Shown here piece after piece: positions 5,368 through 12,994 of a stretch of DNA of 13,542 nt. The stretch spans positions 1 to 13,542 of the forward strand of contig CAIYVS010000554.1 of NCBI GenBank assembly GCA_903929655.1, written 5' to 3'. Numbering within the stretch: the stretch's first letter is position 1; each line of letters begins with the position of its first letter. The notes beneath the pieces are model-generated. The model searched no databases and had not been told where the DNA came from. It saw only the letters and a program-made list of their open reading frames with translations. The DNA is from an uncultured Bacteroidota bacterium (lineage in GTDB: Bacteria > Bacteroidota > Bacteroidia > Chitinophagales > Chitinophagaceae). Position numbers and translations under genes: made by a program.

Positions 5368-5802
5368 TCAGCTTTTTTCATTCGGAGCCTCAAACCCATA
5401 TCGTATTGCTGCTTCAAGTATATCAATGTTTATATCTTTCAGCGTTTTGAACTTAATGCAATACCCCGTCACGCTTGCCTTGCTTAGTTTTGTTCCAAAC
5501 GTTTGGGCTAAGTAGGTCTTATCTTTGATACCAAGGATATAGACAGAGATCCCGGTTTTGTTTGCGCTCAACCCAATTTGAAAAAACTCCCTGCTTGTTC
5601 CATTAGCATATTTTATGGTGTACGATCCATACCCTATATTAGGATTACTCACAGTTTTATTTTCGCTGTTTTTACCATCTTCGAACCATAATTTACATGC
5701 TGGTGACACCTGAAGTGTGAGCCGGTGCAACATTTGCATCTCACTTCGTTTTGGTTCAGGTTGGCTGGTAATATACTCTTGGATTTGTTCTTGTACGTTC
5801 AT
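5368..5802 (-). CDS. DUF1801 domain-containing protein
   Basis: The protein has 144 residues and no signal or membrane segment. It starts with an amphipathic helix carrying the family's I-Q-E-Y-I-T-S-Q-P-E-P-K-R pattern and M-L-H-R-L (residues 7-27). KLWFEDGKNS (37-46) follows, then a beta core with YGSYTIKYANG (58-68), and DINIDILEAAIRYG (123-136) at the end. This is the layout of DUF1801 (YdhG-like) proteins. The biochemical role of the family is not established, so none is given. The length is normal for this domain and the gene looks intact. It stands alone; downstream is the 5238-5269 hairpin, upstream a gene remnant on the same strand (stop at 5840-5842, 38 bp away). The start at 5802 is the first Met, and the motif-bearing helix begins just behind it. 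Confidence 0.85.
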   Translation of the reverse strand: MNVQEQIQEYITSQPEPKRSEMQMLHRLTLQVSPACKLWFEDGKNSENKTVSNPNIGYGSYTIKYANGTSREFFQIGLSANKTGISVYILGIKDKTYLAQTFGTKLSKASVTGYCIKFKTLKDINIDILEAAIRYGFEAPNEKS

Positions 5803-5839
5803 ATAAAATATTAATTTACGGGTTGCTTACTATGCCTTT

Positions 5840-5905
5840 TCAAATCTCGTCAACCATCCATTGAATACCAAATTTGTCGGCAAACTTATCACGCCCTTTC
5901 TGAAT
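5840..5905 (-). pseudogene. 3' remnant of a VOC/PhnB-like gene
   Basis: Reading leftwards from 5905 gives IQKGRDKFADKFGIQWMVDEI and a TGA at 5842-5840. D-K-F-G-I-Q-W-M at the C-terminus is typical of PhnB-like proteins of the vicinal oxygen chelate (glyoxalase) superfamily, where DKFG.xW forms the last strand. An in-frame stop at 5906-5908 cuts it off upstream, so only about 21 codons remain. Between 5909 and 6240 I find no convincing gene. Confidence 0.4.
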
Positions 5906-6090
5906 TTACAAGGGGTTAATGCGACAATTTAAGGGGGAGATCACGTCAATCCTTGTATCAGTAACAATGGTTTTGATTCTAAGTGCGTAGGTAATAACGT
6001 TTTTTGGGGGGAACTTAAATACAGCTTATGTTGTCTTAATAGGAAGTATCGAAGGCTTTTTGCTATTAAAACGGACATTAAAACAGAAAC

Positions 6091-6113
6091 CTTTGCGTCT
6101 TGGCGCCTTTGCG
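6091..6113. repeat. short CTTTGCG direct repeat
   Basis: CTTTGCG occurs at 6091-6097 and again at 6107-6113 with TCTTGGCGC between them. From memory, this resembles intergenic sequence with alternating CTTTGCG units common in bacterial genomes, especially Bacteroidota, and often miscalled as short ORFs. I know no established function. Confidence 0.4.
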
Positions 6114-6240
6114 ATAAAATTATCTTAAAAAAGATATTCACAAAAAGTCAGTCGGCTGCAAGCCCCTACCACAAAGCATTTCAACCGCTTTTTCAAAAAT
6201 AATTGTTGATATCTTCCAAAAAACCGATTACCAGGCGCAT

Positions 6241-6248
6241 TAATTTTG
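6241..6248 (+). promoter_or_regulatory. candidate -7 box of the HTH gene
   Basis: TAATTTTG fits the Bacteroidota -7 pattern TAnnTTTG exactly, 36 bp before the ATG at 6285. No clear TTTG -33 box lies at the usual distance. It also shows why the upstream ATG at 6246, which lies inside the box, is not the likely start. Confidence 0.4.
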
Positions 6249-6284
6249 TTGTCTTTTTTAAGATCATCATTAAACGATTTTACT

Positions 6285-7037
6285 ATGGCACAAATAGCAA
6301 ATCAACCCCTCGCAGCCGCAGTCGTCAATTCCGCCGCAAAAGACCTTGCGCGGGATATGTACCTCAGTGGCAAAACGCAAACCACCATTGCAGGGCAACT
6401 CGGCGTTCACCCCAAAACCATATCCTACTGGATAAAGCAAAACAACTGGCAGGAAATTAAGAACACCCTCAGCCTCTCCCCGCTGCTCATCCGTTTCAAT
6501 CTCTATGCACAGTTAGAGGCCCTAACAGAACACATTCTCACCCGCGAGGAAGGCAACAACTTCCCCGACAGCAAAGAAGTTAATATAGAGTGCAGGCTCG
6601 TTCAGGCCATATTCAGGTTCCCCGACTATTCCTACGAAGACATCGTAGCAGTATATAAGGACATCAATAAAGCTGCCAAAACCCTGGCAGCAGCGCCTGC
6701 AAACACGCCATTAAAAAATGAGAATTCAGCAGATAAACAAATAACAAAACTATCTGATAATCAAACACTTAACAACAAACTGCAGGATAAGGAAGGGATA
6801 AAGACGGATAAAGATCCTGGCACAGAAAACGCAACAGAAGAACAAGGAGATACAGGCTACATACCAAAGAAAAATGTAGTGCTTCGTTCCGGTGTCCGCT
6901 GGATAGAAAAAGGCCTCGTCTTCGACCCTAAAACCCGCCAAAACAGGAGGCTGCACTGGGAAGAATGGGAAGAACTCCTGCGAAAAGGCCTTACCAAAGC
7001 CGACTTTCAAGGCTGGCATCCGGCTAATAAAGCCTGA
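6285..7037 (+). CDS. terminase gpP-like HTH DNA-binding protein (orphan)
   Basis: The protein has 250 residues. Residues 20-58 hold a helix-turn-helix, DLARDMYLSGKTQTTIAGQL then GVHPKTISYWIKQNNWQE. This arrangement is found in small terminase subunits of the gpP-like type and in related transposase-type DNA-binding proteins, where it binds a specific DNA site. Residues 60-133 are helical. Residues 134-190 are polar and low in complexity (N, K, D, E, T) and probably disordered. A C-terminal module (191-250) contains VRWIEKGLVFDPKTRQNRR and W-E-E-W-E-E. No large terminase, portal or other phage gene is nearby, so a packaging role is not supported by context; a regulator or domesticated phage gene is equally possible. 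The DNA is richer in C than its neighbours. The 6285 start follows a TAnnTTTG box; the in-frame ATG at 6246 falls within that box. Confidence 0.55.
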   Translation: MAQIANQPLAAAVVNSAAKDLARDMYLSGKTQTTIAGQLGVHPKTISYWIKQNNWQEIKNTLSLSPLLIRFNLYAQLEALTEHILTREEGNNFPDSKEVNIECRLVQAIFRFPDYSYEDIVAVYKDINKAAKTLAAAPANTPLKNENSADKQITKLSDNQTLNNKLQDKEGIKTDKDPGTENATEEQGDTGYIPKKNVVLRSGVRWIEKGLVFDPKTRQNRRLHWEEWEELLRKGLTKADFQGWHPANKA

Positions 7038-7144
7038 TGCCCTTATGAATAGTTGGAAGCTAAGGATCAACATTTCAACCAATCCCCATTGGCACAAGTT
7101 TGGGGCCTGGTTTTACTTCTACCAGCAAAGCACTGTAAATTGAA

Positions 7145-7152
7145 TATATTTG
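7145..7152 (+). promoter_or_regulatory. candidate -7 box of the flavin reductase gene
   Basis: TATATTTG matches TAnnTTTG exactly and lies 37 bp before the ATG at 7190. The distance is almost the same as for the box at 6241. No convincing -33 element is visible. Confidence 0.4.
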
Positions 7153-7189
7153 CCTATTAAGTTAACGATAAGTTTAACAGGCTCTTGCA

Positions 7190-7930
7190 ATGGAAGATGA
7201 AAGTTTAAATGAGCAAACCGATGCTATAAAAGAATCTCCTGAAGAAAATATTGCTCCTGAAATATATCCGCATGTTATTTTAAAAGTAATTGAAACCAAT
7301 TACATCACACACGATGTGAAGCGTTTTGTGCTTGAAAAGCCACCGGGATATACCTTCATACCGGGGCAATCCGTGAACATTTCCATTAATTTACCGGAAT
7401 GGAAAAATGAATTGCGTCCATTTACTTTTACCAATTTACCTGATGACCAGTACCTGGAATTCATGATAAAAATTTACCCGGATCATAATGGGGTCACCAG
7501 AAAATTGGATAGCATTAATCAGGGAGATGAATTGATATTACATGATATCTTCGGCGCAATTCAGTATAAAGAAAACGGAGTTTTTATTTCAGCAGGTTCG
7601 GGTATTACTCCATTTCTGTCCATATTCCGCTATTTGTATAAACGAAAGCATATTCGCGAAAACGTACTGATCTACTCAAATAAAACATCACAAGATGTCA
7701 TAATGGGAGAAAGCTTACATACCATGCTGAAGGATAATTTTATTACGGTCTTTACCCGCGAAAATGTAGTTGGATTTATTGAAAAAAGAATTGACCGAGA
7801 CTTTTTAATTGATCACATCAAAAATTTCAAACAACACTTTTACATCTGCGGACCGGAATCTTTTGTAAATGATCTGAAAAAAATTCTCCTCAGTCTTGGT
7901 GCAACAATAGACCATATAATTTTCGAGTAA
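7190..7930 (+). CDS. ferredoxin-NADP reductase family flavoprotein (flavodoxin-reductase type)
   Basis: The protein has 246 residues. Residues 1-24 are an acidic, probably disordered extension. The FAD-binding barrel follows (about 26-125), with PGQSVNISI (58-66) and the flavin motif RPFTF (76-80), a variant of RxYS. DHNGVTRKL (98-106) helps to bind the FAD phosphates in relatives. The NAD(P)-binding half (about 128-246) has AGSGITPFLSIFR (135-147) and YICGPESF (218-225). Such enzymes pass electrons between NAD(P)H and a one-electron carrier such as ferredoxin or flavodoxin. There is no 2Fe-2S, globin or oxygenase domain, so the partner must be a separate protein, and none is encoded here. 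The first ATG is the only one before the FAD domain. It looks monocistronic and cytoplasmic. Preference for NADH or NADPH cannot be read from this. Confidence 0.85.
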   Translation: MEDESLNEQTDAIKESPEENIAPEIYPHVILKVIETNYITHDVKRFVLEKPPGYTFIPGQSVNISINLPEWKNELRPFTFTNLPDDQYLEFMIKIYPDHNGVTRKLDSINQGDELILHDIFGAIQYKENGVFISAGSGITPFLSIFRYLYKRKHIRENVLIYSNKTSQDVIMGESLHTMLKDNFITVFTRENVVGFIEKRIDRDFLIDHIKNFKQHFYICGPESFVNDLKKILLSLGATIDHIIFE

Positions 7931-7966
7931 TAAATGCACTCAAATCCTCTTAGAACACCAGATTGT

Positions 7967-7983
7967 CCTTTTTGAAAAAAAGG
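7967..7983. terminator. weak hairpin after the flavin reductase gene
   Basis: CCTTTTT (7967-7973) pairs with AAAAAGG (7977-7983) around GAA, 37 bp after the stop. No T-run follows on the + strand, so termination here is doubtful. The remaining 7984-8107 shows only a short palindrome, AGGGTT-T-AACCCT. Confidence 0.25.
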
Positions 7984-8107
7984 CGTAAAGGTACTTGAAA
8001 TCAACAGACGAAAAGCTGATTATTGTCATATTCTTTGCTGACCGGCGTCACTAGGTTTGCACTGTAATCAGGGTTTAACCCTTCAAAACCCGCTAAAATA
8101 TTTAACA

Positions 8108-8132
8108 CTGTCGGAATGACAGGGTACGACAG
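8108..8132. promoter_or_regulatory. inverted repeat in the leader of the second T9SS gene
   Basis: CTGTCG (8108-8113) and CGACAG (8127-8132) are reverse complements, with a second GACAG (8117-8121) between them that can compete for pairing with CTGTC. It ends 17 bp before the ATG at 8150 and could form a leader hairpin. It is short, so chance is possible. Confidence 0.2.
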
Positions 8133-8149
8133 AATAAAGATCTTTTTTT

Positions 8150-9754
8150 ATGAAAGCACAACAACTATTAACAGGTTTAGTAGTGTTTGCATTACTGGGC
8201 ACTACTCAGTTAAACGCACAAGTTCAGTCATCACTTATAAAAACGCATCAGGGAGTTCGGGCCAAAGAAAATGCAGATCCCGCTAACTTACCATCAAGTG
8301 TAAAGGCAATTAATATATCCTCCAGGTTAATTGGAATGAATTTCAAAACATTTAATGGTGCATTTTATGAATCGACGGATTCATTTGCTTTTACATTTTC
8401 AAACAACAGGGGCGGAGATTTGAATTCAGAATTTCTATTGTATGACAATGGATATCTTTGGAGCTACAATCCGGGAACTGGTACCTACTATAATTTTGAG
8501 AGAGCAACGCAAACCTTTGACTTGAACAATAACCCCATTATGCAAACTTATCAGTTATGGGATATAGCAAGCAAGTCATGGACAAATGAAGCTCGCTACC
8601 TGAACACTTACGATTCAAGACATAATATACTCGCAAGCATTTTCCAGACATGGGATATATCAGCGCTTAATTGGAGAAATAACGACCAAAGTATTTACAC
8701 TTATAACTCCAACAATCTGCAGGTCACCGAAATTCACCAGGTCTGGAATACATCTTCTGATGGCTGGAATAATATTGATAAATATACACACACCTATACC
8801 TGGAATAGAAACATGGCAAGCCAGCTATATCAGAATTGGGACGATGCCACTCAAGATTGGATTAATTCAAACTTGGTCCAAATGACCTATGACGCTCTAA
8901 ACAGGATGTTGACATATTCAAACCAGGTTTGGAATACAACATCCGGCGTATGGGAAAATGACATCCAATATACATATGCTTATGACAGCTATGGCGATGA
9001 AATCTCAAGCCTATTTCAAACATGGAATACGCAAAGTAACAGTTGGTTAAATTACAGTCGGCACTTGTATTCCTATGAGAGTGGCAATATAGTAAGCATC
9101 CGGAATTTATTATCAGACCTGTATGAAATATGGGATTCCGCTGCCTGGACACATGTTACTAATGTCATCTATACTTACAATGCCGGCAATGACCGATTAA
9201 CTGAAATGCGCGAGATTTATAATAGTACAACTTCAAGTTGGACAAACCTATACCTGTATGCCTCTACTTACGATGACAGGCACAACCAGCTTTCACACCT
9301 GGAACAAACCTGGAGCATTGCAGATAATGACTTTGTAAATTCCAGCATGGTGGAACGTAGCTTTAACAAATATAACCAGTTATCATCTCTAATAACAAAT
9401 ACATGGAATCCGGGGGGATTTTGGCAACCGCTTACAAGCGATATTCAGGAAAATTTCTATTATGAAGAATATGGAGCAACTGTAATCAATAGCCTGCAAT
9501 CACCAGCCAGTATATCCATATATCCTTCTCCTGCAGAAAATTATGTAAATATCGACGTCGCTTGGAATAACAACCAATCTGCCGTGATAAGTATATTTGA
9601 TGCCTTGGGTAAACTTTATACTCAATGGGAAATTGCAAAAACAGATACCTATCACAGAAGCCTTTCTGTTTCTAATTTCCCTGTCGGAAACTATTTTATA
9701 AGAATCAGTGGTGAGAAAGATCAAATTGCAAAACAATTTGCTGTATTACATTAA
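8150..9754 (+). CDS. T9SS-secreted protein with ten Trp-rich repeats of about 31 residues
   Basis: The protein has 534 residues. A signal peptide (MKAQQLLTGLVVFALLG, cleavage near LNA at 21-23) is followed by a unique region to about residue 130. From there to about 440 it consists of repeats with Q-x-W-D/N (Trp at 137, 168, 199, 230, 261, 292, 328, Tyr at 357, Trp at 388, 419), a second aromatic usually seven residues later, and a Y-T-Y-D/N-S strand. Most steps are exactly 31 residues; the region around 308-357 shows insertions and loss. The pattern recalls YD/RHS-like beta strands, but the spacing differs and I do not place it in a named family. Residues 449-534 are a type A T9SS sorting domain (SISIYPSPAENYVNI, VGNYFIRI). 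The product is thus exported and surface-bound or released; its role is unknown. It is followed by a strong terminator and looks monocistronic. Confidence 0.85.
   Translation: MKAQQLLTGLVVFALLGTTQLNAQVQSSLIKTHQGVRAKENADPANLPSSVKAINISSRLIGMNFKTFNGAFYESTDSFAFTFSNNRGGDLNSEFLLYDNGYLWSYNPGTGTYYNFERATQTFDLNNNPIMQTYQLWDIASKSWTNEARYLNTYDSRHNILASIFQTWDISALNWRNNDQSIYTYNSNNLQVTEIHQVWNTSSDGWNNIDKYTHTYTWNRNMASQLYQNWDDATQDWINSNLVQMTYDALNRMLTYSNQVWNTTSGVWENDIQYTYAYDSYGDEISSLFQTWNTQSNSWLNYSRHLYSYESGNIVSIRNLLSDLYEIWDSAAWTHVTNVIYTYNAGNDRLTEMREIYNSTTSSWTNLYLYASTYDDRHNQLSHLEQTWSIADNDFVNSSMVERSFNKYNQLSSLITNTWNPGGFWQPLTSDIQENFYYEEYGATVINSLQSPASISIYPSPAENYVNIDVAWNNNQSAVISIFDALGKLYTQWEIAKTDTYHRSLSVSNFPVGNYFIRISGEKDQIAKQFAVLH
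8540..9469 (+). repeat. ten in-gene repeats of about 93 bp
   Basis: The units are recognisable by the codons for Q-x-W-N/D followed by a second W 18-21 bp later. Six consecutive Trp codons lie exactly 93 bp apart, beginning at 8558. DNA identity between units is lower than in the propeller gene, which points to older repeats. Confidence 0.75.
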
Positions 9755-9774
9755 TAAATATTGCCTTCAATTAA

Positions 9775-9814
9775 TATTTATAAAGAGCGCCATCATAGGC
9801 GCTCTTTATAAATA
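9775..9814. terminator. strong bidirectional rho-independent terminator
   Basis: A perfect 17-bp stem, TATTTATAAAGAGCGCC (9775-9791) and its complement (9798-9814), closes a 6-nt ATCATA loop 20 bp after the stop at 9754. The GC-rich top and AU-rich base provide weak U-tracts on both strands. Confidence 0.8.
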
Positions 9815-9887
9815 AAACCGACCCGAAAGCGCAATCATTTCGGAGTTTCATAAACCAACGTTGACATTTCAATAATAGACATATTTC

Positions 9888-9924
9888 TTTTGTCAAAGGC
9901 CTTTATTGGCTCAATTTGACAAAA
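9888..9924. promoter_or_regulatory. 10-bp inverted repeat upstream of the crotonase gene
   Basis: TTTTGTCAAA (9888-9897) and TTTGACAAAA (9915-9924) are exact reverse complements separated by 17 bp; GCC and GGC inside the spacer can extend the pairing. A further TTGACA lies at 9861-9866. The position 86-122 bp before the ATG at 10010 suits a dimeric repressor operator. A promoter-like TAATTTTA (one mismatch to TAnnTTTG) lies at 9970-9977, between the operator and the gene. Confidence 0.35.
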
Positions 9925-10009
9925 TCATCTATTTTTTTCAAATCTCTGCAACCATTTTAAGCTTTTACTTAATTTTACTCCTCTACCTACAAAAAACTAA
10001 AAAACAACA

Positions 10010-10786
10010 ATGCTACACGCAGAAGGCTACGTTCGCAGCGAAATAGAACACGGAATCGCAACCATAGAATTCTTTCACCCTGCCAGTAACTCATTACCCG
10101 GCATCATACTTTCAGACCTTGCAAAAACCATCAATGATATTGGTATTGATGAGAGAGTAAAAGTCATCATTCTGAAAAGCGCAGGCGAAAAAGCTTTTTG
10201 TGCAGGTGCCTCATTCGATGAACTGATAGCCATTAAAACCGAAGAAGAAGGAAAAAAATTCTTCAGTGGTTTTGCCCATGTTATCAATGCCATGCGCAAA
10301 TGCCATAAATTCATCATCAGTCGTGTGCAGGGCAAAGCAGTTGGTGGAGGTGTTGGCTTAATAGCAGCTACAGATTATGCTATTGCAGTAGATACCGCAT
10401 CTGTAAAGCTCAGCGAACTGGCAGTAGGCATAGGCCCATTCGTAGTAGGCCCGGCAGTGGAACGTAAGATAGGCGTATCCGGCTTTTCCCAGTTAGCAAT
10501 AGATGCTACAGAATGGCGTTCTTCAGAATGGGCCAAAAAACATGGCCTCTATTCAGAAACCTATCATCATATTTTCGAGGTAGATGATGCCATAAAAAAT
10601 CTGGCCGAAAAACTCGCCAGGAGCAGCCCCGAAGCTATGGCGCAAATGAAAAAAGTATTCTGGCATGGTACCGACCACTGGGATCATTTACTGGCAGAAC
10701 GTGCAGCCATCAGCGGCCGCCTGGTACTCAGCGATTTTACGCGCAATGCAATAAACAAATTTAAAACAAAACAGGCAAGCAATTAA
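10010..10786 (+). CDS. enoyl-CoA hydratase/isomerase (crotonase) family protein
   Basis: Crotonases bind acyl-CoA thioesters and stabilise an oxyanion in hydration, isomerisation or hydrolysis. The 258-residue protein is the full length of a single-domain member. KAFCAGASFDEL (61-72) and GKAVGGGVGLIAATD (108-122) supply the two oxyanion-hole regions; LSELAVGIGPFVVGPA (134-149) follows. Relative to rat mitochondrial enoyl-CoA hydratase, the second catalytic Glu (E164) is E136, while the position of the first (E144) is G116. Members with a single Glu often do not act as plain hydratases, so the reaction is left open; methylglutaconyl-CoA-hydratase-like enzymes are one possibility. The last bases overlap the convergent glycosyltransferase gene by 4 bp. 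An inverted repeat upstream suggests its own control. No other fatty-acid or leucine catabolism gene is in the window. Confidence 0.85.
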   Translation: MLHAEGYVRSEIEHGIATIEFFHPASNSLPGIILSDLAKTINDIGIDERVKVIILKSAGEKAFCAGASFDELIAIKTEEEGKKFFSGFAHVINAMRKCHKFIISRVQGKAVGGGVGLIAATDYAIAVDTASVKLSELAVGIGPFVVGPAVERKIGVSGFSQLAIDATEWRSSEWAKKHGLYSETYHHIFEVDDAIKNLAEKLARSSPEAMAQMKKVFWHGTDHWDHLLAERAAISGRLVLSDFTRNAINKFKTKQASN

Positions 10787-11886
10787 GATACAGCGTCAAT
10801 AAATACCTTTTCATAGGCATCAGTTATGGTGTCCCAGTTATAAGATGAGCGTATCTTTTCAATATTATGGGCAGTCATGACAGCATAGTCTTTCTTTGTA
10901 TGGAGGCCCAGTATCAGTTCAGCGATCTTTGCATCATCACTAAAATAAAATGCATCCTCGCCCAATATGCTTTTATTGAAAACATTATCATGGGCAGCAA
11001 TAAGGGCGTTGCAGGCCATAGCCTCCAGCAGCGACGGATTAGTACCACCTACAGAATGGCCATGAAAATATAGCAAAGAATAATAGCGCAGATTATTGAT
11101 ACGGTCCTTATCATAAATACCCTCTGCAAAACGAATACCGGCCTCTTTACCATAAGTATCTTTCAGGTAAGTGCCAAAAGCATTAGTGGTATTCCCTACT
11201 ATAAACAAAGGCTTTGTTGATTGGCTCTTGAGGTAGCCCTTAACGACTAGCTCTATATTATTCTCCGGCTCCATTCTTGCAATCAGCATATAATACTCAT
11301 ACGGGACTAATGAATAATGAGAAAGCACCTTATCATCAGGTTTATCAAACACTTCAGCACCATAAGCTATGCAGTGAGATACCTTATGATAGGTAGATTC
11401 AAGATATTGCTGTATCCCTTTGGAATCAGCTATTAACACATCTCCATGCATAGCAGCAAGTCTTTCTGCATACTTCAGGAATTTCTGTACATACTTATTG
11501 TATTTGCTCCGTTTCCATTCCAGGCCATCCATATTCACAATATTCCTGCTATGCTTTGGCCAGCGCATATACCATATACTGTTGCTGGTATAACCCAGTT
11601 GCAGCAATATATCAAAACCTCTTTTTTTTGCATCGCTTATACAGTTCCAGTCATAAATAAATTGCCCAAAGGTACCCAGCTTATCTTCCGGGTCCTTGCA
11701 ATGTATTATCTTCACACCTCTCCATTCATCTTTTTGATATTCGTGCCTGTGAGAATTATACACCCATACCTGATGCCCTCTTTTTACCAATCCAAACGCA
11801 AGATGTTCAGCGCATTCCTCAAAACCGCCGTAGCGGTTTGGTATGCCACGCGTACCCAATATGCCTATCTTTAATGAACGAGCCAT
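10783..11886 (-). CDS. DUF1972 glycosyltransferase (GT4-like, rhamnosyltransferase type)
   Basis: The protein has 367 residues with a GT-B layout. The N-terminal half is a DUF1972 domain: KIGILGTRGIPNRYGGFEE (6-24) is its hallmark, with NMDGLEWKRSKY (118-129) further on. The C-terminal half carries a GT4 donor-binding region, VGGTNPSLLEAMA (279-291), with E288 as the late Glu. Relatives such as Cps2T transfer rhamnose or similar sugars from nucleotide donors to lipid-linked oligosaccharides; the sugar here cannot be told. No signal peptide or membrane segment is present, so it acts at the cytoplasmic face. It is the last gene of the minus-strand cluster, 23 bp after the previous gene. Its TAA shares the palindrome TTAA with the stop of the crotonase gene, leaving no room for a separate terminator. 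Confidence 0.85.
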   Translation of the reverse strand: MARSLKIGILGTRGIPNRYGGFEECAEHLAFGLVKRGHQVWVYNSHRHEYQKDEWRGVKIIHCKDPEDKLGTFGQFIYDWNCISDAKKRGFDILLQLGYTSNSIWYMRWPKHSRNIVNMDGLEWKRSKYNKYVQKFLKYAERLAAMHGDVLIADSKGIQQYLESTYHKVSHCIAYGAEVFDKPDDKVLSHYSLVPYEYYMLIARMEPENNIELVVKGYLKSQSTKPLFIVGNTTNAFGTYLKDTYGKEAGIRFAEGIYDKDRINNLRYYSLLYFHGHSVGGTNPSLLEAMACNALIAAHDNVFNKSILGEDAFYFSDDAKIAELILGLHTKKDYAVMTAHNIEKIRSSYNWDTITDAYEKVFIDAVS

Positions 11887-11909
11887 CTTTCAAAAATAAT
11901 CACAAGAAT

Positions 11910-12989
11910 TTATTCCAAATTTAAAACCTGTTTGTAAACACTTAAAGTCTCTTCAGCTGCACGCTCCCAGGTATAATGCTGCAAAATATACTGCCTGAAA
12001 CTTTCATTATAAGGGGCTTTATATGCCGCGTCCACAGCGTTTTTTATAGAGTTTACATCATCAGGCTCACAGTACCATGCATAATCTTTAAAATAATCAC
12101 GGGTATCCCCTTTATCTGTAACAACTATATTACAGCCCATCACAGCCGCCTCCAAAGAGGAAAGCCCGGTAGTCTCAAAATAACTGGGGAGTACATGCAC
12201 TTTAGCATTGCTGTAAGCAGTGTAAAGATGCTCCCCATCAAGCCAGCCGTTTATCTTAATGTTTTCCGCTGCTTCTTTTTTGCACTGCTCAAGATAAGCC
12301 ACAGCATTAGGCGAAGCCTTACCATGAATATAGACTTTATAAGCCGTATTACTCAACGCACGCACCAGGTTCAACTGATTTTTTCTGCTTTCTATTCTGC
12401 CCATACACAGTATACTGTCCTTATATTCCTCGCTGTAAGGATATTTCTTGTTCACCAATTCAGTATCTATGCCATTGGGCACAACATGATATTTTGCATC
12501 TACATCGTATTTTGCAGAAAGCCTTTTATACTCACTCTCAGAATTAGGCAAAAGATAAGCAGCGCGCTTCGCAATATATTGTATGGATCTTCTGTGTCCC
12601 CTCCATATGTAGGAAGGACTTACAATTTTTTCTCCATTCTTCAGGGCCCGGGCTATTACTTTTATATACTCCAGCCCATCTTCAGAGAATATTCTTTTCA
12701 GCAGGCCCTGCTTCCCGCCTGCATTTACAGTGCCATATTGAACAAATATAGTTGACACCACAAAAGGCTTTCCCGAAAGCCGGATATGTTTAATAATATC
12801 TGCAGGCCGTATTATATTGAAGAAATGTAGAAGGTCGTAAGAGGTATAATCTATGGATTGTTTACAAAGGTAAATGTCCACCAGCACGCCCTTCTTCCTC
12901 AGATTTTTGGCAGTTTCTTCCATCTGGCAGGTATCCCCACCAGGTGATGTAAATAAAGTAGAACGGCTGATGAAAGCGATTTTTATCAT
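11910..12989 (-). CDS. glycosyltransferase family 4 protein
   Basis: The protein has 359 residues with a GT-B fold. KIAFISRSTLFTSPGGDT (3-20) is the N-terminal strand and glycine loop. VVPNGIDTELV (169-179) and ILCMGRIESRKNQLNLVRAL (193-212) open the C-terminal domain. ETTGLSSLE (272-280) is the EX7E motif of retaining GT4 enzymes, whose second Glu binds the nucleotide sugar ribose. TWERAAEE near the C-terminus is usual. It transfers a sugar from a nucleotide donor to a growing glycan; donor and acceptor are unknown. The start is 5 bp after the stop of the GT2-like gene, and the next gene begins 23 bp downstream, so the three probably form one transcript for a surface polysaccharide. Confidence 0.9.
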   Translation of the reverse strand: MIKIAFISRSTLFTSPGGDTCQMEETAKNLRKKGVLVDIYLCKQSIDYTSYDLLHFFNIIRPADIIKHIRLSGKPFVVSTIFVQYGTVNAGGKQGLLKRIFSEDGLEYIKVIARALKNGEKIVSPSYIWRGHRRSIQYIAKRAAYLLPNSESEYKRLSAKYDVDAKYHVVPNGIDTELVNKKYPYSEEYKDSILCMGRIESRKNQLNLVRALSNTAYKVYIHGKASPNAVAYLEQCKKEAAENIKINGWLDGEHLYTAYSNAKVHVLPSYFETTGLSSLEAAVMGCNIVVTDKGDTRDYFKDYAWYCEPDDVNSIKNAVDAAYKAPYNESFRQYILQHYTWERAAEETLSVYKQVLNLE

Positions 12990-12994
12990 TTCCC

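Noticed and set aside
5941..6141. 66-residue minus-strand ORF containing LSQRRQDAK.
   Set aside because: The LSQRRQDAK part is the translation of the CTTTGCG-type intergenic repeat, a frequent source of false small ORFs.
11976..12755. 259-residue plus-strand ORF.
   Set aside because: It is antisense to the well-supported GT4 gene and its translation has no domain pattern.
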